From positions 1-64,000 of the forward strand of contig CANTFL010000665.1 in NCBI GenBank assembly GCA_947650285.1: 64,000 nt of DNA, given 5' to 3'. Origin of the DNA: Hyaloperonospora brassicae (Eukaryota; Oomycota; Peronosporomycetes; Peronosporales; Peronosporaceae). How positions within the stretch are numbered: the first letter of the stretch is position 1; the number at the start of each line of letters is the position of its first letter. The translations under genes and the position numbers were made by a program. Of this stretch, positions 33,306 to 44,500 are shown in pieces. Below the pieces are notes generated by a model that searched no databases, was not told where the DNA came from, and saw nothing but the letters and a program-made list of their open reading frames with translations.

Positions 33306-33414
33306 TGTGTATCTGATAAACTTCGTCCCGTGGATTTGTTTCTGGCTAAGTTTACGCGCACTCTTGTATAAGAAGCCCGTGGGTACGAATACTGAAACGG
33401 TAGCGTCCGTCAAA
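33306..33414. promoter_or_regulatory. Compact divergent promoter between the hydrolase and WDR61 genes
   Basis: Only 109 bp separate the two start codons. It includes TTGTATAAGAAG near 33364, but no positioned TATA box is assigned. Confidence 0.5.
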
Positions 33415-34867
33415 ATGGCCGCACGAGCAAACGTACGTCTCTCTCTCGCTCTGTGCAACAACCTGCTGCTCACACACACTGTCTGTCGTGGTGGCCACTT
33501 GTGCCTCAGTATCGGGCGTCGATCCAGTTCCCCAGCGCGCATAGCGACGGCATCTGGTCCACGTTCTGGACGTCGAATGACAAGATTTTGACGGGATCGG
33601 TCGACGAAGTCGCCAAAGCCTGGTACGTCCATCTATCTGCGTCATTCGTGTATACTTAGTGAAGGACTAGTGGTGCTGACTCCTGTGCTGCTGCTCGTTG
33701 TTCTTCTTGCTGCTGTAGGGACGTGACAGAGCATGCCGTGTCCATTTCGCAGCAGTATCCAGGCCACGTGCTGGGTACGATCTCGATTGTGGGCAATAAG
33801 GCGGGCACACGCGCCGTAACAAGCTCGCTGGACTGCCAGATCCGCGTACTGAATCTCTCGTCCGGTGCTATTGAGAAAACGATTGACGCCGGACCAGGGG
33901 AGCTCTGGCAAGTTGCCTACAGCCCTGACGAGACCAAGCTCGTATCCGGCAGCCAGCAGGGCAAGATCAACTTTTTTGACATTGAGACTGGAAAAATTGC
34001 ACAGGCGGTACCGACGCAAGCCAAGTTTGTGCTGAGTGTTGCTTATGTACGAGCTGTTTCTTGGCTATAGTGGATATCAGCGATGACCACTTATGTCGTT
34101 TACAAACGTGTGGTGATGATGGTGCAGTCTCCAGACGGGAAGCATGTTGCGTGCGGAGGCTTTGACGGTTTCGTCGGCGTGTATGACGTTGAGACTGGAT
34201 CATTGGTTCACAAGTACGAAGGTACGTAGCAAAATGGGATCGACTGAAGCACCAAGCTTACGCACCAATACTTGTAGACCGCACAAAGCCGGTGCGCTCG
34301 GTCGCATACTCGCCGGATGGAAAACTGTTCGTGGCTTCCGATGACATGCACGTCAACGTCTACGACGTGTACGTGTGGGAAGTTTGTTTGTCCTTGGTCA
34401 TTGAGTCGGGATAGTAGCCGAACGATTGTACTTACTTCTTTCTAGTGCGCATGACAATGCTGTTGCTACTCTATCTGGCCATGTCTCATGGGTGCTGAGT
34501 GTGGCGTGCTCGCCCGATGGTAGACAGTTTGCCACTGGGTACGTTGCTGGCGAAGACTACACGCGCTTTTGGACACCACTGATCGATATCTAATTGCTCG
34601 TCTTGCCAACAGCGGCGCGGATCGACGTGTAAAGATTTGGGACGTTGGCACAAGGCGCTGTTTGACCACTTTCGAGACGCACACAGATCAGGTACGAAGT
34701 AGCATGTCACTCTGTGCATTGATGAGAGACCCTTTTGCTAAGTGGACCATACCGACACTGTGCTTTGGTAGGTGTGGAGCGTCGCGTACAACTCATCCGG
34801 TTCGCGATTAGTTTCGGGTGGCGACGACGCGCTGTTGCAAGTGTACGAGACTGCCGTATCTGGTTAG
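33415..34867 (+). CDS. WDR61: WDR61/Ski8-type WD40-repeat protein
   Basis: Eight exons: 33415-33432, 33510-33622, 33719-34046, 34128-34221, 34278-34368, 34446-34538, 34613-34691, 34772-34867; 912 nt, 303 aa (human 305). Donors are almost all GTACGT. Seven WD40 blades can be traced: [11 protein letters not shown]...[19 protein letters not shown]...[25 protein letters not shown]...[24 protein letters not shown]...[23 protein letters not shown]...[25 protein letters not shown]...VKIWDV, HTDQVWSVAYN...LLQVYE. WDR61/Ski8 is a beta-propeller shared by the Ski complex (cytoplasmic 3'-5' mRNA decay with the exosome) and, in many eukaryotes, the Paf1 transcription complex; in fungi also meiotic recombination. 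The first coding exon has only six codons. Confidence 0.93.
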
Positions 34868-35424
34868 GCTCATCCACAAGCGCGAGCAAGTAGTCTTGCA
34901 TATAGAGTTACAATCTCCAGCTCCGACCTAGCTACAGCATGAGGTCACTGGATGGTGCGTGGATCTCCTTGATGTGAAGCGTTTGCGACAACATCAGTCG
35001 ACAGCTTGAATGGCATGGTAGCTTGTAGCTAGCTCTGATTTTCGAACTAGTCATGGCAGACTATTGATCTCGTGAAATGTGACGCTCATGTCGACTTTGT
35101 GCATCCGACCCGTTCGGCAGTTCAGTCCAGATCACGCGCGGTGCCACTGCGTCGTATCCCGATCTGTCGCAACTCGGGCGCCACATGTATGTGCGCTGAA
35201 GGTCGGGTCTTTTCCATGGTATATTGGACTACACTTACAGCACCGGAAGTACTGCTGTCCACGTCACAGCGGCTCTCACGATGTTGCTGACTTTGCTGTT
35301 CTAGCTAAGCGTGTCATTCTGTTGTAGCCAGCGAAACGCTCGTCATATCGTCTACGGGTCTTGTATCGCCACTCGTTTTCCAATGATCATCCCGCACCCT
35401 TTTGTTTCACGAAACCACATGCCA
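34868..35424. other. Intergenic, nothing recognised
   Basis: No supported gene or repeat is seen. Confidence 0.4.
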
Positions 35425-35739
35425 TCAGGCTGATACCTCATGACTAAGTAAGCACCAAGCATTTGGCTTTGACCGATCTGCGATGAAGTCGGGATCCTGC
35501 GCAAAAAAACACTGCTTCGATTCTGGACCGCCGTTTGGATGTACGCGGTTCTGTTTGGAGGGACAGCACGAAAGATGGACAAACTGATTTTTACAGCCCT
35601 TACACGATACCGCGTCAGCTTGGACGCTTTTGCAATGTTGCCGAGCGTTGACGAGCTCTATCAACTCGAGCGACAGCGTGTCTTCCTTGCAGACTAACAA
35701 GCTGAGGTAAATGGTCGTTTTCCTTTTATTCGTCTTCAA
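35425..35739 (-). CDS. Hypothetical Cys/His-rich (zinc-finger-like) fragment
   Basis: A 104-codon frame contains SLELIELVNARQHCKSVQAD followed by CKGCKNQFVHLSCC and a later WC, reminiscent of the central part of a PHD-type zinc finger (C..C.....H..C), but too few ligands are in register to assign a family. No upstream exon with a signal or start is evident. It may be an exon of an unrecognised gene or a relic. Confidence 0.25.
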   Translation of the reverse strand: MKTNKRKTTIYLSLLVCKEDTLSLELIELVNARQHCKSVQADAVSCKGCKNQFVHLSCCPSKQNRVHPNGGPESKQCFFAQDPDFIADRSKPNAWCLLSHEVSA

Positions 35740-36741
35740 TCAGTAGGGTTTGTCCTCCCTACCAGTGGTAGAGCGTGTCTCCAGAACACGTGTCGAGTTC
35801 ATGGCTTCTACATCACACATTGAAGAGAGAAAAAACATCCAGCAAAGCATACAGAAGTCGTGACACCGAAAGAAATAGAAATGAAGAGGAAGACGAGAAA
35901 ACGTGGATGTATTGGAAACCTGGCACTCGTCGCCATTTTTCGGACCCAGCAAAAAAAGCAAAAACCTTCGCTTGCATCAACTCTAAACGTAATGTCTGCT
36001 GTGGTGTAAATCGAAGAAAGTGACTGAGCACCCTGTGGACTTCTTCGCAGCCGATGTTCGCAAAAGAGCTCAGCAGTTAATTTACATGTCGTTGTACTTT
36101 GGTTTGTTGATGAAACATATGATAAAAGACGATATGATCAATGACGATATCGTGCCATGCGCCTGTTGCTGAAGTGAGTGAGAAAAAACAATAAGATAAT
36201 TCTTAACATGCCAATCAGAAGAATCATAAGCAAAGAAATGTACCGTGTAAAGCAAAACAAGAAAATACCGTAAGACCGACACATAAGCAATGTTGCAAGG
36301 GTGCATACGCAATATACGCACACATGCACACACATCTGGAATCGTTGCGAATTGTGCCCTTGTCGATATTTTGTGCTGGCTCGCATAACGATAAAGAGAA
36401 ATCAAGCGTCGCAAAGGATTGCAATACAGGTCGATCCTACGTATATGCTGACTACTCGATCTACAAGAATGTTCGACAAGCAAGCGTCACTGCCACAACA
36501 AACGGGTCTTCTGCGACGCGTTATTGACGACGCCGTGAATGCTGCACAAACGCTAGTCAACATACTATGCGGCATGTCCGGTCAATCACGATGCGAAAGC
36601 GAATTTCGAGTCAATAATCACGAGGTATGTCTGTTGATCTATGTTCTTGCTCAACACATGTTGCAAAAGACGTGCCCAATGATACTCCATACAGACTCGT
36701 CGGTCCCGCCCACATCGTCCTGATACCGGTCTGCCAGACTT
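35740..36741. other. AT-rich intergenic stretch with one weak coding candidate
   Basis: A frame at about 36445-36621 (LLRRVIDDAVNAAQTLVNIL) ends at a GTATGT donor-like site and could be an exon joined to the frame at 36742. Nothing supports this beyond its texture. Confidence 0.3.
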
Positions 36742-37368
36742 TTGCCTCCAGGAGGGTATACTGTGGACTTGTCTCCTTGCACAGGCACTCACTCAAGCGT
36801 GTCGTGTCGACTGGACGGTCACTTCTCCGATCGAGTAGCAAAACCTAGTTCAGAGCGCACTGGCACAGAAAATGTCCCAACAAGTGACCTACTCATAGTC
36901 TCTACACGGCCTCGGCAGTCAGGCCTTTTCTTGCAACCGTTGAGATCGTTCCTCTCAGCATCGTACAAGTTGCCGCGTCAGGCTTCGATACCATTTCCAG
37001 GCTTGATGCACTATGTAGCCATTGCTATGATCACAAGCCTAACCGATATCGACCTAATCGCCACGCGTTGCCATCCACTTTCGCCCTTGCCGTTTCTCCA
37101 AGCTGATCAACGAGAACAAACAAAGGCCAGGCAAGGATCGTTTTCGTGTTTCATCATAGCTTGCAAGGCCTTTGTTGCCGTTCTGTGTCGTTGTTCTTGG
37201 GCTCGCAACAAAGGCGGAGGAAGCCAAGAAAACGTCAAATGTTTACAGGCTTGCCATTTCTCTCCGTCAGACGCTTTGGAAAATGTCCTTGTATGGCAGT
37301 ATATGAACACTCGATCCCTTCGCACCAGCTTGCGATTCGTTCACGCAGAGCAGCCGAGTGGACTTTAA
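36742..37368 (+). CDS. Hypothetical open frame, 208 codons
   Basis: An uninterrupted frame of this length is longer than expected by chance for this base composition, but it shows no domain, signal peptide or clear homology. It contains Cys- and Leu-rich stretches (CFIIACKAFVAVLCRCSWAR). Its first codon may be a non-ATG start. It is kept only as a candidate. Confidence 0.2.
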   Translation: MPPGGYTVDLSPCTGTHSSVSCRLDGHFSDRVAKPSSERTGTENVPTSDLLIVSTRPRQSGLFLQPLRSFLSASYKLPRQASIPFPGLMHYVAIAMITSLTDIDLIATRCHPLSPLPFLQADQREQTKARQGSFSCFIIACKAFVAVLCRCSWARNKGGGSQENVKCLQACHFSPSDALENVLVWQYMNTRSLRTSLRFVHAEQPSGL

Positions 37369-38166
37369 CTGCCGCAGTCGATTGATCAAGTTGTTCAGTT
37401 GCAAAGGTGGGACATTTGATAACGTCCTGCTCTAGCTTTCGACACGGCGAACGACCCAGTTGACGAGAGCAACGATAGTAGTCAAAGTCGGCAATGAGTG
37501 CAGACAGGCACGTGCACTTCGTGTGTATGCAGTTCACATCCGTGGTCGACATGATTGTTTCGATCCTGTGGTGTACTTGTACCCGTCGACCAATACGGGA
37601 CATCTATGGTCGCTTTTTGTCAAGGTGCAGCCAACCAGATTCTGCAAACACTCACTGATTGCAGACTACTTTGCTCATTCTGCCTGTAACTTCCAACGTA
37701 GCGCGCGGCCATAGCACGAGCTCGGTCGACGTCCAGTACGAAACCCCGCCGAGCTCAAAACTTAGCGGCGAGCAGCTTCTACGAAAAAGGACTGAGGCCT
37801 GCATGTGTGTATGCATGTGTGGTAGAATTTAGAGAAAACAGCTTTGAGCGCTAGTTTTCGCACCAACAACTGGCACGTACGTCGTCGTCATTGCTCCTGC
37901 CGGATCCCACCCCCGCACCTCTTTGACAGTTGTTCGATACCTCCGAGTAGAGAAATGCTCTCCGCTTCACGTGTGCAAACTTCGGGTCAGATCCACTCAA
38001 CTCCGTCGCACATAGCCGAGTCTCCTCCATCGTATCATCAATCAGTACATGCTCTTGTCCGTCCGTCCGTCCAATAGCATCTCTACCACCTTTAGGTTTT
38101 CTCATCAAGTGCCGACATTGCAACCAGTGGCAGTCGCTGCCGTCCTGGACGTCCACCCGTCCCGCC
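37369..38166. other. Intergenic, upstream of the alpha-kinase gene
   Basis: No gene is recognised. GTCCGTCCGTCC-type short repeats lie near 38056-38071, about 100 bp before the kinase ATG. Confidence 0.45.
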
Positions 38167-38529
38167 ATGACAACGACGTCGCCGCCGTCACGTTGTGCGT
38201 CCTGCGGGAGTCAACAGGCAGCGGAAGTGCGGGTCAAGGACAGCAGCCGGTGGTTCTACTACACAGTGTCAGCTGCGACGCCCACGGAGAAGCGCCGCGC
38301 GCAGTTGCTGTACCACGAGGCCGACGAGCCGCGAGCAGACGACGCGAGCGACAGTTATGTCTGGAGCGTGGGCTCCTCGGAGCCAATGCGTACGCGGGCG
38401 ATCGCAGGCAACTTGCAGGACAACATCTTGTCGCGCGTCTCGACGCTCCGAGCGCTCTGGACCGAGGGGTACATTACCGAGGACGAGTACGAGCGGTCCG
38501 TGAGTGCGTGTGTGTTTTTGTGTTGCTGT

Positions 38530-38561
<32 letters not shown>

Positions 38562-39898
38562 TGCAGTGCGTCGGACGCGATGCGACGACAGAAGACTCTT
38601 AATGTTCACGAGGGGACCTGTGCTGTGTCGATGCTGTCTGTAGACGGAAAGAGGCGATCATGGACGAACTCACCTTCTCGACGCTCGCGCCTGCGTCCAG
38701 TGTAACACAGCAAACGGTCACGCAGAGGCGACGAATGTCGTTTCGACGACTGGAAGGTGCGCCGCTAAACTCGCAGCTGGCTACGCTGGTGCTGGTCGAT
38801 TGCTCGGTAGCTACTACTGCCCCGGGCTGAGAGCTAAGAGCTCAGGGAGGAGGAAAAAAACGAAGGGATGGGTGGAACGAGACGGAAGGACTGAGTGGTC
38901 TGTTGTTTGTATGCTGCACAGGGTTGCCGCTCATTGTGCCGCACGCTCCTGATTTTCGGAATGCCAGTCCGGAGGTGGCTATCAAGCACGTCTTTGACTA
39001 TGCCACGCGCCAGTGGAACAGCACCCAAGTGCTCATTCACCTGGATGAGACGCCGTTTTGCAAAGGCAGTTTGCGAATTGTGTACCACTTGCAAGACCTG
39101 AGCTTCACGAGCTCCAGTAGCTCGCTCACGGGCAGTCAACATACGGGCAGCTACGTGGCTAAACTGGCCATCGATCCGGACGAAGACCCGCAGACGTACT
39201 TTAAGGACATTGAGCTGCAGGCCCACTGTGCACACTACGCGCAAGTGTACAATTCGTACACACCGCCAAAGCGCGTCGAGTTCATTTCCGCGTGGGTGTT
39301 GGAACTGCCTGAGCGAAATGGTGCATTGTGCGCTGTGGAGGCCTACATTCCAGGCGAGTACCGCAAACACAATAACAACTTTGGATCCGTGAGCGATGAC
39401 GAGCGCAACACACCACAGGCGTTTTCGCACTTCACGTATGAAGCCTCGAATCATGAGCTGCTTGCTGTGGACATTCAAGGCGTAGGAGATTTGTACACGG
39501 ACCCACAGATCCATACGCTGAACGGGCACGACTTTGGGAAAGGTAACCTCGGGGTGTTGGGGTTCCAGAAGTTCCTCTCATCGCATCGATGCAACCCGAT
39601 TTGTCGCTATCTCAAGCTCCCAGCGGTGAACCCAAAGTCCCGGCATGCTGACTCTGGCACGCTGCCCGTACAAGAGCTGATGAGCCGTGATCGTGTGAGA
39701 CCTACACACTTTGACTCACGACACTACTACGAGAACGCACCGATGCTGCAGAAGTACGTGACGCAGTGTCGCGAAGGTGACAACCAATCGTCCCTTGCAT
39801 CGTCTTCGAGTTGCTCCAAGCGATCTCGCAAGCGGCGTCATCGAGAGGTGTCTGGCTTAGCCCTCTTTTGTAAAGGGCTGTTTTGCGGAGGCTGGTGA
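38167..39898 (+). CDS. Alpha-kinase (MHCK/eEF2K type) with N-terminal CxxC and SHOCT-like segment
   Basis: Three exons: 38167-38495, 38644-38756, 38922-39898; 1419 nt, 472 aa (donor 1 read as GTCCGT; an alternative donor 4 bp downstream breaks phase). The N-terminus has CASC and a WFYYTVS segment. Residues about 88-120 (ILSRVSTLRALWTEGYITED then EYERRKEAIMDEL) match the SHOCT pattern of a short helix hairpin with a GxITxxEF turn. The alpha-kinase catalytic domain follows: HLDETPFCKGSLRIVYHLQD, SYVAKLAID (ATP-binding Lys), ALCAVEAYIPGEYRKHNNNF, AFSHFTYEASNHELLAVDIQ, then GVGDLYTDPQIHT (metal/catalytic) and GKGNLGVLGFQKF...HRCNPICRYLKLP (zinc-binding H/C cluster). Substrate unknown. The C-terminus is basic (KRSRKRRHRE). 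Confidence 0.9.
38521..38563. repeat. (CTG)n trinucleotide repeat in intron 1 of the alpha-kinase gene
   Basis: An almost pure TGC/CTG run of about 14 units sits 20 bp after the splice donor, ending in GTGCAG, which could serve as a cryptic acceptor. Confidence 0.85.
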
Positions 39899-40059
39899 CA
39901 AGATGTACACCTTCCAACGTGCTTATCAAGGCATCGTTCACCTTCCAGTCCGTCAGTCTCGCATCGTTACATTGGCAAAAGCGTTAGCGAAGGCAAACAC
40001 ACACGTCATAACTTATTGGGATCAAACATTAGTCAAACGATGCGTAGACCCGAGCATGT

Positions 40060-41424
40060 CTATGCCACCTTCTCACCATACACCGCCTGGTCTACCAGCC
40101 CAAGCAGAGTGTCGCCAAAAGTCTCGAGTGAGAAACACTTGAGAGCACGTTGTCGACCGTTGGCCCCCATCTCGCCCACTCGAGTGCTGTGTTTGTGGCC
40201 ACAAAGCTTTGCCATAGCTTTCGCAAATGCCCGCGGCTTCTGCTCGCACAAGAACCCGGTTTCACCGTCCGCGATGGACTCCAATGGACCACCAGAGCTC
40301 ACTGCAACGACGGGAGTCCCGCATGCCATGGCCTCGACGGGAACGATACCAAAGTGCTCGCGATCGGGCGTGTACAGAATAGCGCAAGCCTTGCACAGCA
40401 GCTCGAGCTTCATGGCGTTTGAGACGGACGTGCGGAACTCCACATGCTTCTCTAGGGCGTGCTCGGCCACCACGTCTTGAAGCTCAATCAGATGCTCTTT
40501 GTTTTCCGTGTTTAGCGGATCATACCCGCCGGCCACAATCAGCTTGACCTGCTGAAACTCCTCACTGGGAAGGGTCTCGCGTAGCTCCACGAGTGCCTCG
40601 ATCGCCAGCGCCACGTTCTTTTTCCGCTCAAAACGGTTCAGCGACACAAACAGACCTGAGTCTCGTTCCACGCGCGCATCAGTTGCAGTAGTGTAAGCCT
40701 TGACATCTACCGGTGGGTATAGAATCCCCAGCTTCTTTGATCGCAGATGCGGGAAAACCTCTCGGAACACGCCCCGCGAGAACTTGCTGTTTGCCACGAT
40801 AATGTCCGATGATGCAGTCGTGATCTCCTCCAAGAAGTCGAGCGGTAGACGGTAAAGACGCTTCCAGATCGAGTTGGACCGGATGCACAAAAGCTTATCC
40901 GGGAAGTGGCCATAGAAAAGCACGGGCTTGCCCATGGCACGCAGGAAGGGAACAGCGATCGACACTTGGTCGACGACAAACACGTCGAGGTCGTGTCGGT
41001 CGTACACTGCGACACAAAGCGTGACAAACAGCACGCGGAGCACTGCACAGAACGCATAGAGCTTGCCCCCTATCGCGCGTGGCAGCCAGTCACCGTGAAC
41101 ACGTACGTGTGCGGCCAATGGTCCGTCCCCCCGCGTCTCTTCAAAGCAATGGGTGACATCGTGATGGGCCGTAAATACGGTCACTCGAGCTCCGCGCTGC
41201 TGTAGTGCGACCGCTGCGTTCACCACGAGGTTCTCAGCACCGCCGATCCCGAAATCTGGATGCAAAAAGCCCACTCGAAGGCGGTCCGCCGCTTTCAACG
41301 AGCGAGCAGCACGAGGGAGTGAGCACGTGAGTCCGCGCACGAACGTCCAGCCAAGAAGAGCGAGCAGGAGGACCCACGGGGTGGCCAGCGCCGCTAGCAG
41401 AGCTGGCAGAGGCAGTCGTGTCAT
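40060..41424 (-). CDS. ALG2: ALG2-type alpha-1,3/1,6-mannosyltransferase (GT4)
   Basis: Intronless, 454 aa from the ATG at 41424; codons further upstream are open only to a GTG and are not used. The N-terminus has a hydrophobic anchor (LLAALATPWVLLLALLGWTF). Catalytic GT-B fold: RVGFLHPDFGIGGAENLVVN (dolichol-PP substrate loop), VFVVDQVSIAVPFLR, FYGHFPDKLLC, SDIIVANSKFSRGVFREVFP, LYPPVD, LNRFERKKNVALAIEAL, and the GT4 EX7E motif EHFGIVPVEAMACGTPVVA. ALG2 adds the second and third mannose to Man1GlcNAc2-PP-dolichol on the cytosolic face of the ER. All key residues seem intact. It converges with the alpha-kinase gene (161 bp between stops). Confidence 0.95.
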   Translation of the reverse strand: MTRLPLPALLAALATPWVLLLALLGWTFVRGLTCSLPRAARSLKAADRLRVGFLHPDFGIGGAENLVVNAAVALQQRGARVTVFTAHHDVTHCFEETRGDGPLAAHVRVHGDWLPRAIGGKLYAFCAVLRVLFVTLCVAVYDRHDLDVFVVDQVSIAVPFLRAMGKPVLFYGHFPDKLLCIRSNSIWKRLYRLPLDFLEEITTASSDIIVANSKFSRGVFREVFPHLRSKKLGILYPPVDVKAYTTATDARVERDSGLFVSLNRFERKKNVALAIEALVELRETLPSEEFQQVKLIVAGGYDPLNTENKEHLIELQDVVAEHALEKHVEFRTSVSNAMKLELLCKACAILYTPDREHFGIVPVEAMACGTPVVAVSSGGPLESIADGETGFLCEQKPRAFAKAMAKLCGHKHSTRVGEMGANGRQRALKCFSLETFGDTLLGLVDQAVYGEKVA

Positions 41425-41581
41425 GTGTACCACCAAAGTCTCACCTGCAGCCACGAGCTACGATGTCGTCGTGCGATCCGACAAAAGTATTCGTTTTCAA
41501 AGCACAAAAGAGGTCGACGAGCTGGACAGGACGAGACATGGCTACATGTTGGTTCATCCGTACATGGATTATGCAGCAACG

Positions 41582-44500
41582 TCAGTAATACTGAAAAGAC
41601 GGCACGGGAGGGATGATGGTGGGGTCCCAGCGGCAAAAGTAGCCCTTCCAGAGTCTGTACAGCAGCAACAGTTGTAGTTGTAGTTGTAGTAGTAGTAATG
41701 GAGTAGTCATACACACATACACGCCATCGCGTTGACAACACAAAGTTAGTCTTCGAGCAGCTCCATAACCAAAAAAGAGTGCTCCGTTCAGTACGAGCAT
41801 GGATCACGCACTTGATGTTCTTGGAAAGCGTACTAGGCGACAACAACGTCACGTGCTCGCTGGGCGCGTACATGGGATTCACGAAGCGATCGCTGTGGCT
41901 GTTGACTTCGCTCCAGATGGAAAACACCCGGTGCTTGGCAAAAAAATCGTTTCTGCATGTCCCAACAAGATACACGCACGCGCACGGTTAAGGATACGCT
42001 CTCAAGTCGGAGGGCAAAGCGTGCCACTCGAGACGTACCGTTGCCGTTCGCAATCAAACATGAACGTGCCAAATTTGCACGAGTAGACGTGGTCGGCAAG
42101 AGTGAGCAGAAAACTCTCGTTGAACTCGCACTCGGTCGGATACTGGCGAAGATATTGCCACACACAGTCCAGCCAGAGCAAAAACACGGGCGAACGCTGG
42201 TCATTCGACGCGTCGCTGCGAGCATGGCCGCTCCTCAAGGCAAATTGATGTCCGAAAGAACACCACTCCTTCTCCACGAGCACCTAGTTGCATCAAAGTT
42301 ACATCCCGTCAGCTCACTAGCATCCAAGGCTCCATCTGGACTACCGATTTCTTCTCGACTAGTACCTGCAAACCACGGAGCGTGCGGTAATATGGATCAA
42401 GCATCAACTCAGCCAATGCTACCATCTGCGCCGTGCGGTCCCACCCGTCACTGCAGTGTGTCAGCACAGACGTGCCATTGTGCACGGTGTGTGCGAGATC
42501 AACCGATGCCTTCAGCACGAGGCGGACATGGCGTAGCCAACCTGAAGCGTCAACACGCCCGTAAAAGCTACTGGATGTATCCTCGTTTGCACTCTTCTTC
42601 GACTCAAAGACTGCTGCAATTGCGGCTTGAGATTGCCGGACCGAGTGGATGTTGTCAATGTTCATAAAAATGAGCTTTGCGCCAGGGTAGTTGCTCGAGA
42701 CCTCAGTGCCTTTACCGAGCGCCTTGTTGCCCACGGCAGCCAGTTGACTGCGTGCATCCATGATCACATAACGTCCGAGCGCCTGCTTGTTGCTCGAGCT
42801 GCACAAAAGGCAAACAAGGAGCTCGTCTTCATCGCTGCGCGCAGATTTCAAGCCCACAAGCGGTTGGCTGGAGCGAACAATCGTGGCTCCGTTGCTGCGG
42901 TGGATCCAGCTTACCACAGGCAATCGCTGGTGTGACCGGAATGCTGCTGCTGCCTTTAGACGAACGTCTGCAATGCCAGCAGGCACGATTAGATACCGCG
43001 GGTACGTGCTGCAGAGTGCGTATCCCGAAGATTGGTCGATGCAACGTAGATGATCTGGAATTGACAGCAGTCCGATACGCTTATACTCCTGGCGAATATC
43101 AAATTGAGCTTTGTCGGAAGGCGGCACAGTCGGAGAATAGGCGAAGCAAAAGGCATCTAACAGGCTCTTCGGAAAAGCCAGGAAGCTTAGACACTTGACA
43201 AGCATTTTATATTCGCTGTGGTCTGCAATCGACAGTCGCGCCACCTGAGTATCCTTGCAGCGGATCACGACCTTGGACGAGACATCAGGGGTGAAACCGA
43301 GAGCAGCTTGGGCATTTTCCACTAGGAGACTGCTGGAAGTTGCCCCTGTTGAGCCTGCCTTCGAGTCGATGCGATCAATCGAGGCGATGGAAAGCACGGG
43401 AACTTGCCATTTAATTTCTCCATCACCAAGCAAATGCGTGAACAAACAGCGGTAGTTTGTGATAAACAGCTTCCCGCTGATGTAGTGTGATTGGCATGAT
43501 CCATCGTGAGACAAGAGGAGTCGTTGCATACTCGCGTTGGCGTTGGCGTAGCATAATTCACCAGGCAAGAATGGAGGTTGCTTCACTTCGGACGATGCTG
43601 TATCCGACTCTGTCAAAGAGCTTGGGGCATCGGGAGATTCAGCTGTGTTGGTGTTCCCCCAGGTACTGCCAGCATCTTCGCCGATGGCATCAGTGCAACG
43701 ACGGAAAGCAATGTAGAATGGGCGATCAAGGAGCTGGAGGTGGCGCTTTACTTCCTCCGTTGTCACTCCAACAATCGGTACACCATTGATCGATTGCAGA
43801 AGGTCGCCTGGGCAAACTTTCCGACTAGCTTCGGCTTGTCCTACCCCACTGCTTGCGGTCGGATCTCTCATAAAAGCTTTCACCGCCAGTCGCTTCTCGT
43901 ACGGCGCACCTGCTGCTGTCAAGACGAGGCCGAGCAAACCTTCTCGAAACGAGACAACTTTCACGACATTGGATCCTGCTGCAGGACTTGCGCTCTGTTT
44001 TGGTTCATTTGCATCAATGCCGATACCCATTTCTTCCGTTTCCTCAGTCATCGGGTCTTGCAATATCTTGGCAAACCGCGTGAATGCTGCAGCCCGATTT
44101 TGTCGCTCCGAGTCAGAGCTATCACTATCTTCATCTTGGTACGCATGCATAAGGAGACGCAAGCAGTCAGTGTTGTCTGACTGGCGCAGCTGTGTCGACA
44201 TTTGGAGCAATCTGGCTACACAAATATAACGCAGCAGCGGGAAACCAGTCCACGTCGATTCCTCGCTTTCCATTAACAGTCGAGGCAGCTGCAATAGATC
44301 GTTGTCCGACTTGTTGGTCATGTTGATCACGGGATACTCAATCGCCGCTCGTTTCTTGTCCAGGATCAAAGCGTCCCAGATGTACAAAAGTTCTTCTAGC
44401 GCATACTCTCGAGTAAAGAGCAAGCGAATCCATCGCAAACAATATGTCTCGGGAATGATATCCAAGTTCTTCAAGTGGTAGTACAACTGCGGGTCCTTCT

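Noticed and set aside
33306..33632. Upstream extension of the hydrolase frame
   Set aside because: It would cover the divergent promoter and WDR61 exons 1-2, and the conserved protein starts at MLRRSLSML.
41425..41454. Ten extra N-terminal codons for ALG2
   Set aside because: They begin at a GTG, not an ATG.
41421..41975. Frame suggesting that the fusion gene overlaps the ALG2 start codon by an ATGA arrangement
   Set aside because: A GTGCGT donor at 41811 and TACAG acceptor at 41655 give the conserved myotubularin ending [11 protein letters not shown] with a stop at 41582, 157 bp before the ALG2 ATG. The read-through version would contain poly-threonine from an intronic repeat.
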